In this document: in pieces, positions 6,129 through 8,169 of the stretch
Position numbering within the stretch: the first letter of the stretch is position 1
How the letters are laid out: every line of letters begins with the position of its first letter
DNA from: Bacillota bacterium
Lineage (GTDB): Bacteria; Bacillota; Bacilli; Bacillales_B; DSM-18226
Direction: 5' to 3'
DNA length: 8,169 nt
Assembly: GCA_021821235.1 (NCBI GenBank)
Contig: JAKACS010000121.1
Location: forward strand, 1-8,169
Notes under the pieces: generated by a model
What the model saw: only the letters and a program-made list of their open reading frames with translations
What the model was told of the DNA's origin: nothing
Databases searched by the model: none
Translations under genes and position numbers: made by a program

Positions 6129-6914
6129 ATGTTCTATCTATCCATGTTTTTTCAATACATTTCCCAGTATTTGAAAACGAGATTTCAATACAGGGCCGAT
6201 TTGTTTGTTGAGTTTTTCTCAGACTTGTTATCCCAAGCGGTCAATTTTATCTTTATATTGGTCGTTTTTGCCAATACCAATCTGCTTAATGGCTGGAATC
6301 GGGATGAGATCATTTTTATTTATGGTTTTTTCTTGATTCCGTTCGCTGTATTTTCGTCCTTTTTTAATATTTGGGATTTTAATGAACGGTATATTGTAAA
6401 GGGGGAACTTGACCGGATTTTAACTAGGCCGATCCACAGCCTATTTCAAATTATTTTGGAACGGATGGAATTGGAGTCGCTGCTTGGCGCGGTCACTGGG
6501 CTTGCGGTCATGATTTATTCTGGCAGCCGGCTTGTCCTTGAGATCAAGTGGTATGACCCGCTTTTGTTTGTTGTTTTTGTCGTTGGCGGGGCACTTGTAT
6601 ATGGCGGAGTTTTTGTGCTGATCGCCTGTATCAGCTTTTGGGCCGATGCTCGAACATCCATCATGCCGATGATGTACAACATCAGCAACTACGGCCGCTA
6701 TCCCGTCGATATTTACAACCGGATCATTCGTTTTGTACTCACATGGATATTGCCATTTGCTTTTGTTGGGGTCTACCCGGCTGCTTATTTTCTTGGAAAA
6801 AAGGATTGGTACGGCTATGCGTTTTTGACCCCGATCATTGGCATCGTGTTTTTCGTTGTTTCCGTACTCGTTTGGAATCAAGGTGTGAAAAAATACCGCG
6901 GTGCCGGAAACTGA
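6129..6914 (+). CDS. ABC-2 family exporter permease, second subunit (COG3694-like, DUF990 type)
   Basis: This is the second membrane subunit of the exporter (261 aa). About six hydrophobic segments are visible, near residues 33-50, 60-80, 117-132, 143-171, 200-222 and 231-250. The cytoplasmic loop YIVKGELDRILTRPIHSLF (88-106) matches the G...L-RP motif of the partner permease. The stretch around YGRYPVDIYNRIIRFVLTWI followed by LPFAFVGVYPAAYFLG (188-223) is characteristic of this family. The ATG follows AGGGGGG, at a seven-base spacing inside the end of the previous gene. It is the last gene of the operon: its stop is followed by a strong terminator 21 nt later. No truncation is seen. The family is common in Bacillus-type genomes, but to my knowledge no transported compound is established. 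Confidence 0.9.
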   Translation: MFYLSMFFQYISQYLKTRFQYRADLFVEFFSDLLSQAVNFIFILVVFANTNLLNGWNRDEIIFIYGFFLIPFAVFSSFFNIWDFNERYIVKGELDRILTRPIHSLFQIILERMELESLLGAVTGLAVMIYSGSRLVLEIKWYDPLLFVVFVVGGALVYGGVFVLIACISFWADARTSIMPMMYNISNYGRYPVDIYNRIIRFVLTWILPFAFVGVYPAAYFLGKKDWYGYAFLTPIIGIVFFVVSVLVWNQGVKKYRGAGN

Positions 6915-6935
6915 TAAGAGTTTTTTCGTTTTACT

Positions 6936-6970
6936 TCAAAAAACCAGGCAGAGGATGTCTGGTTTTTTGA
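6936..6970 (+). terminator. Strong rho-independent terminator after the exporter operon
   Basis: A continuous stem of about 15 bp (6936-6950 with 6956-6970) surrounds a five-base GAGGA loop; only one pair is G-U. The core AAAAAACCAG / CTGGTTTTTT is perfect and ends in six T (6963-6968). Because the 5' arm is A-rich, it could also act on leftward transcripts. It isolates the exporter operon from the channel gene. Confidence 0.88.
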
Positions 6971-7036
6971 TATTTTCGCGTACAAGCTGGCATAGAAATA
7001 TAGTATTCGGGTGCCGATGAAAGAGGTGAACGGCTG

Positions 7037-7429
7037 TTGTTCTATTTTTTGGTTTCGTTGATTGGCCTGTCCATTTTCATGAGCTTACGGACGCTTTTTT
7101 TGCCATATAAAATAAAGGGAAAATTTGTCTCGCTTGAAAATTTTCTTTATCTCGGATTTATTTACATTACCATTTTACTTGGATTTGGCTTGCTTTATTT
7201 GCTTTTTTCGGTTCATGGAAATCCTTTGCTTGTTGAAGTTGGCAGTTCAAGAAGCCAAAATGTTTTTGAAACGAGCTTTTATTTTAGCGCAATGACGCTG
7301 TTTTCAGTCGGCAATGGAGATGTCGTTCCCCAAGGAATTGGCCGGGTGATTGCAATCATTGAAGCGTTAATTGGCTACACACTTCCGGCTGCATTTGTTG
7401 CCCATGCTGTGATCGATCGTGATTCGTAG
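7037..7429 (+). CDS. Small potassium-channel-like membrane protein (Ion_trans_2 type), unusual filter
   Basis: This is a probable two-TM-plus-pore ion channel subunit (130 aa) with an extra N-terminal membrane segment. Hydrophobic segments lie at about residues 2-18, 36-57 and 103-124. Between the last two comes a pore helix (FETSFYFSAMTLF, 77-89) and a filter-like SVGNGDVVPQG (90-100). The classical potassium filter is T-V-G-Y/F-G-D; here Ser90 replaces Thr and Asn93 replaces the aromatic residue, so selectivity may differ. There is no cytoplasmic RCK domain, so gating is not predicted from sequence. The start is a TTG at 7037, supported by AAGAGGTG eight bases upstream; no in-frame ATG lies near the ribosome site. 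It is preceded by the exporter terminator. TATAGT at 6999-7004 could be a -10 box, but no -35 is convincing. No clear terminator follows, so some read-through into bcp is possible. Confidence 0.82.
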   Translation: MFYFLVSLIGLSIFMSLRTLFLPYKIKGKFVSLENFLYLGFIYITILLGFGLLYLLFSVHGNPLLVEVGSSRSQNVFETSFYFSAMTLFSVGNGDVVPQGIGRVIAIIEALIGYTLPAAFVAHAVIDRDS

Positions 7430-7506
7430 AAAAAAATGATGCGAAATCCTGCATTTGGTTTAGAGTGAACAAGAAAGTTTACCGCACTGGCAGCGAAAAG
7501 GTTGTG

Positions 7507-7535
7507 TTGTCGTTCCTGTTTGGATAGTCTATAAG
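7507..7535 (+). promoter_or_regulatory. Predicted sigma-A promoter of bcp
   Basis: A TTGTCG -35 box (7507-7512; 4/6) and a TATAAG -10 box (7530-7535; 5/6) are spaced by 17 bp, giving a start near 7541 and a leader of about 20 nt before the ATG at 7562. I see no clear PerR box (TTATAATNATTATAA) over it, so peroxide control is not shown by the sequence. Confidence 0.55.
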
Positions 7536-7561
7536 TAAAAAGATAAGTAGGAGTGATTTTT

Positions 7562-8032
7562 ATGACAGTTGAAGCAGGAATGATAGCACCAGATTTTTCT
7601 TTGCTGGCTAATAACGGGGAAACAGTCAAATTATCCAATTACCGCGGAAAAAATATTGTTCTTTATTTTTACCCAAAAGATATGACGCCAGGCTGCACGA
7701 CAGAGGCGTGCGATTTCCGCAATCAACATGAACAATTTCACGAAGTGGATGCGGTTATTCTTGGCGTTAGTCCGGATCCGGTTGATCGTCATATGAAGTT
7801 TGTTGAAAAATACAGTTTGCCTTTTTTGCTGCTGGCAGATGCGGACCATGAAGTTGCCGAAGCGTACGGCGTTTGGCAATTGAAAAAGAACTTTGGAAAA
7901 GAGTACATGGGAGTTGAACGGACAACCTTTGTCATTGATAAAGAAGGGAAGATTGCGAAAGTTTGGCGTAAGGTAAAAGTCAAAGGCCATGTAGAGGAAG
8001 CATTAAACTTCATTCGGGAACAATTAACATAA
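7562..8032 (+). CDS. bcp: Thiol peroxidase of the Bcp/PrxQ peroxiredoxin family (YgaF-like)
   Basis: This thiol-dependent peroxidase (156 aa, cytoplasmic) reduces hydrogen peroxide and organic hydroperoxides, usually recycled by thioredoxin. The active-site block YFYPKDMTPGCTTEACDF contains the peroxidatic Cys45 with Pro38 and Thr42, and Cys50 in the position of the resolving cysteine of the atypical two-Cys Bcp group. Arg120 in the GVERTTFVID segment is the conserved arginine near the active site. Length and sequence agree closely with B. subtilis YgaF. The ATG at 7562 is chosen because AGGAG lies eight bases upstream (7549-7553); an in-frame GTG at 7553 overlaps that ribosome site and is unlikely. 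It has its own promoter. In several Bacillus genomes, from memory, this gene stands next to perR, which would lie just right of the window. The function is firm. Confidence 0.96.
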   Translation: MTVEAGMIAPDFSLLANNGETVKLSNYRGKNIVLYFYPKDMTPGCTTEACDFRNQHEQFHEVDAVILGVSPDPVDRHMKFVEKYSLPFLLLADADHEVAEAYGVWQLKKNFGKEYMGVERTTFVIDKEGKIAKVWRKVKVKGHVEEALNFIREQLT

Positions 8033-8051
8033 CCCTTTTCAACTAAAGGGG
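8033..8051 (+). terminator. Weak hairpin directly after bcp
   Basis: CCCTTT (8033-8038) pairs with AAAGGG (8045-8050) around a six-base loop, starting at the first base after the bcp stop codon. No T tract follows (GCTACGGG), so it is a poor intrinsic terminator and may only protect the mRNA end. Confidence 0.3.
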
Positions 8052-8057
8052 CTACGG

Positions 8058-8127
8058 GTCTTTGTTGGGAATCGCATCAAAAAGCCTATTTTCGCTGAAG
8101 AAGGCATTTGTCCAATGCAACAAAGGC
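8058..8127 (+). other. Nested stem structure downstream of bcp
   Basis: GTCTTTGTTG (8058-8067) can pair over 10 bp with CAACAAAGGC (8118-8127). Inside it, GCCT-A-TTTTC (8084-8093) forms a nine-pair hairpin with GAAGAAGGC (8097-8105) around a three-base loop. Each stem has one pair that is G-U in rightward RNA but A-C in leftward RNA, which favours a rightward transcript. It could be the real 3' end of the bcp mRNA or a leader of the next gene. No gene was found in 8033-8169. Confidence 0.35.
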
Positions 8128-8169
8128 AGAAATGAATATCATTTTATTAGGGCATACCTCCTCAGATAG

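Noticed and set aside
6441..6881. A 146-codon open frame on the minus strand
   Set aside because: It lies entirely antisense to the second exporter permease. Its sequence (His, Asn, Lys-rich, no domain) is a typical shadow, and no ribosome site or promoter supports it.
7434..7466. Possible terminator after the channel gene (AAATG ... CATTT)
   Set aside because: The stem is only 4-5 bp and no T tract follows.
7553..7561. Upstream GTG start for bcp, adding three residues
   Set aside because: The GTG overlaps the AGGAG ribosome site; the ATG at 7562 has the right eight-base spacing and the family's usual N-terminus.
7631..7990. A 119-codon open frame on the minus strand
   Set aside because: It lies antisense within bcp, whose active-site motif and length are clear.
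8131..8150. AT-rich TGAATATCATTTTATTA stretch as a possible PerR or Fur box
   Set aside because: It matches neither the TTATAATNATTATAA PerR consensus nor a Fur 19-mer dyad well enough.
8147..8162. Minus-strand AGGAGG followed by ATG
   Set aside because: The frame reads ATG CCC TAA, so no protein is made from it; most likely chance.
1..8169. Search for CRISPR arrays, tRNA, rRNA, insertion sequences, phage attachment sites or toxin-antitoxin pairs
   Set aside because: No regularly spaced repeats, tRNA-like folds, transposase motifs or flanking duplications were seen by eye; nearly all of the DNA is accounted for by the genes listed.

Overview
The window looks like chromosomal DNA from a low-GC Firmicute of the Bacillus type. 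It has strong AGGAGG-like ribosome sites, sigma-A-like promoters, AT-rich intergenic DNA, and a Bcp peroxiredoxin that I recognise as very close to Bacillus subtilis YgaF. I cannot name the species. There are no rRNA or tRNA genes, CRISPR arrays, insertion sequences or phage genes.

Left part (about 1-4011), a sugar-uptake locus. Three genes run leftward: a lipoprotein solute-binding protein (1880-3145), a MalF-type permease (571-1785) and a MalG-type permease that leaves the window at base 1 (1-558). Together they form a CUT1-type carbohydrate importer. No ATPase gene is visible, so it is either further left or supplied in trans (MsmX-like, an inference). The binding protein is nearest to trehalose/maltose-type binders, but the substrate cannot be fixed from sequence. 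A stable stem-loop separates the binding-protein gene from the permease genes. A divergent AraC/XylS-family regulator (3253-4011) shares a 107-bp promoter region with the importer. The two predicted promoters overlap at their -10 boxes, and a CcpA (cre)-like site lies in the first codons of the binding-protein gene.

Middle part (4012-4308), an intergenic stretch of 297 bp. It holds a terminator for the regulator gene, a second cre-like site, two small hairpins, and a good promoter for the next operon.

Right part (4309-8169). A three-gene ABC-2 type exporter operon (ATPase, permease, permease; the COG4586/COG4587/COG3694 type with DUF990-like permeases) ends in a strong terminator. It is followed by a small two-TM-plus-pore potassium-channel-like gene with a TTG start and an unusual G-N-G selectivity filter, then the thiol peroxidase gene bcp with its own promoter. 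The last 137 bp hold no gene but can fold into a nested stem structure.

All genes appear intact; only the first is cut by the window edge. I see no clear evidence of a wholly new system. The best leads are the large helical insert in the MalF-type permease, the altered channel filter, the uncharacterised exporter operon, and the layered regulatory elements around the sugar locus.
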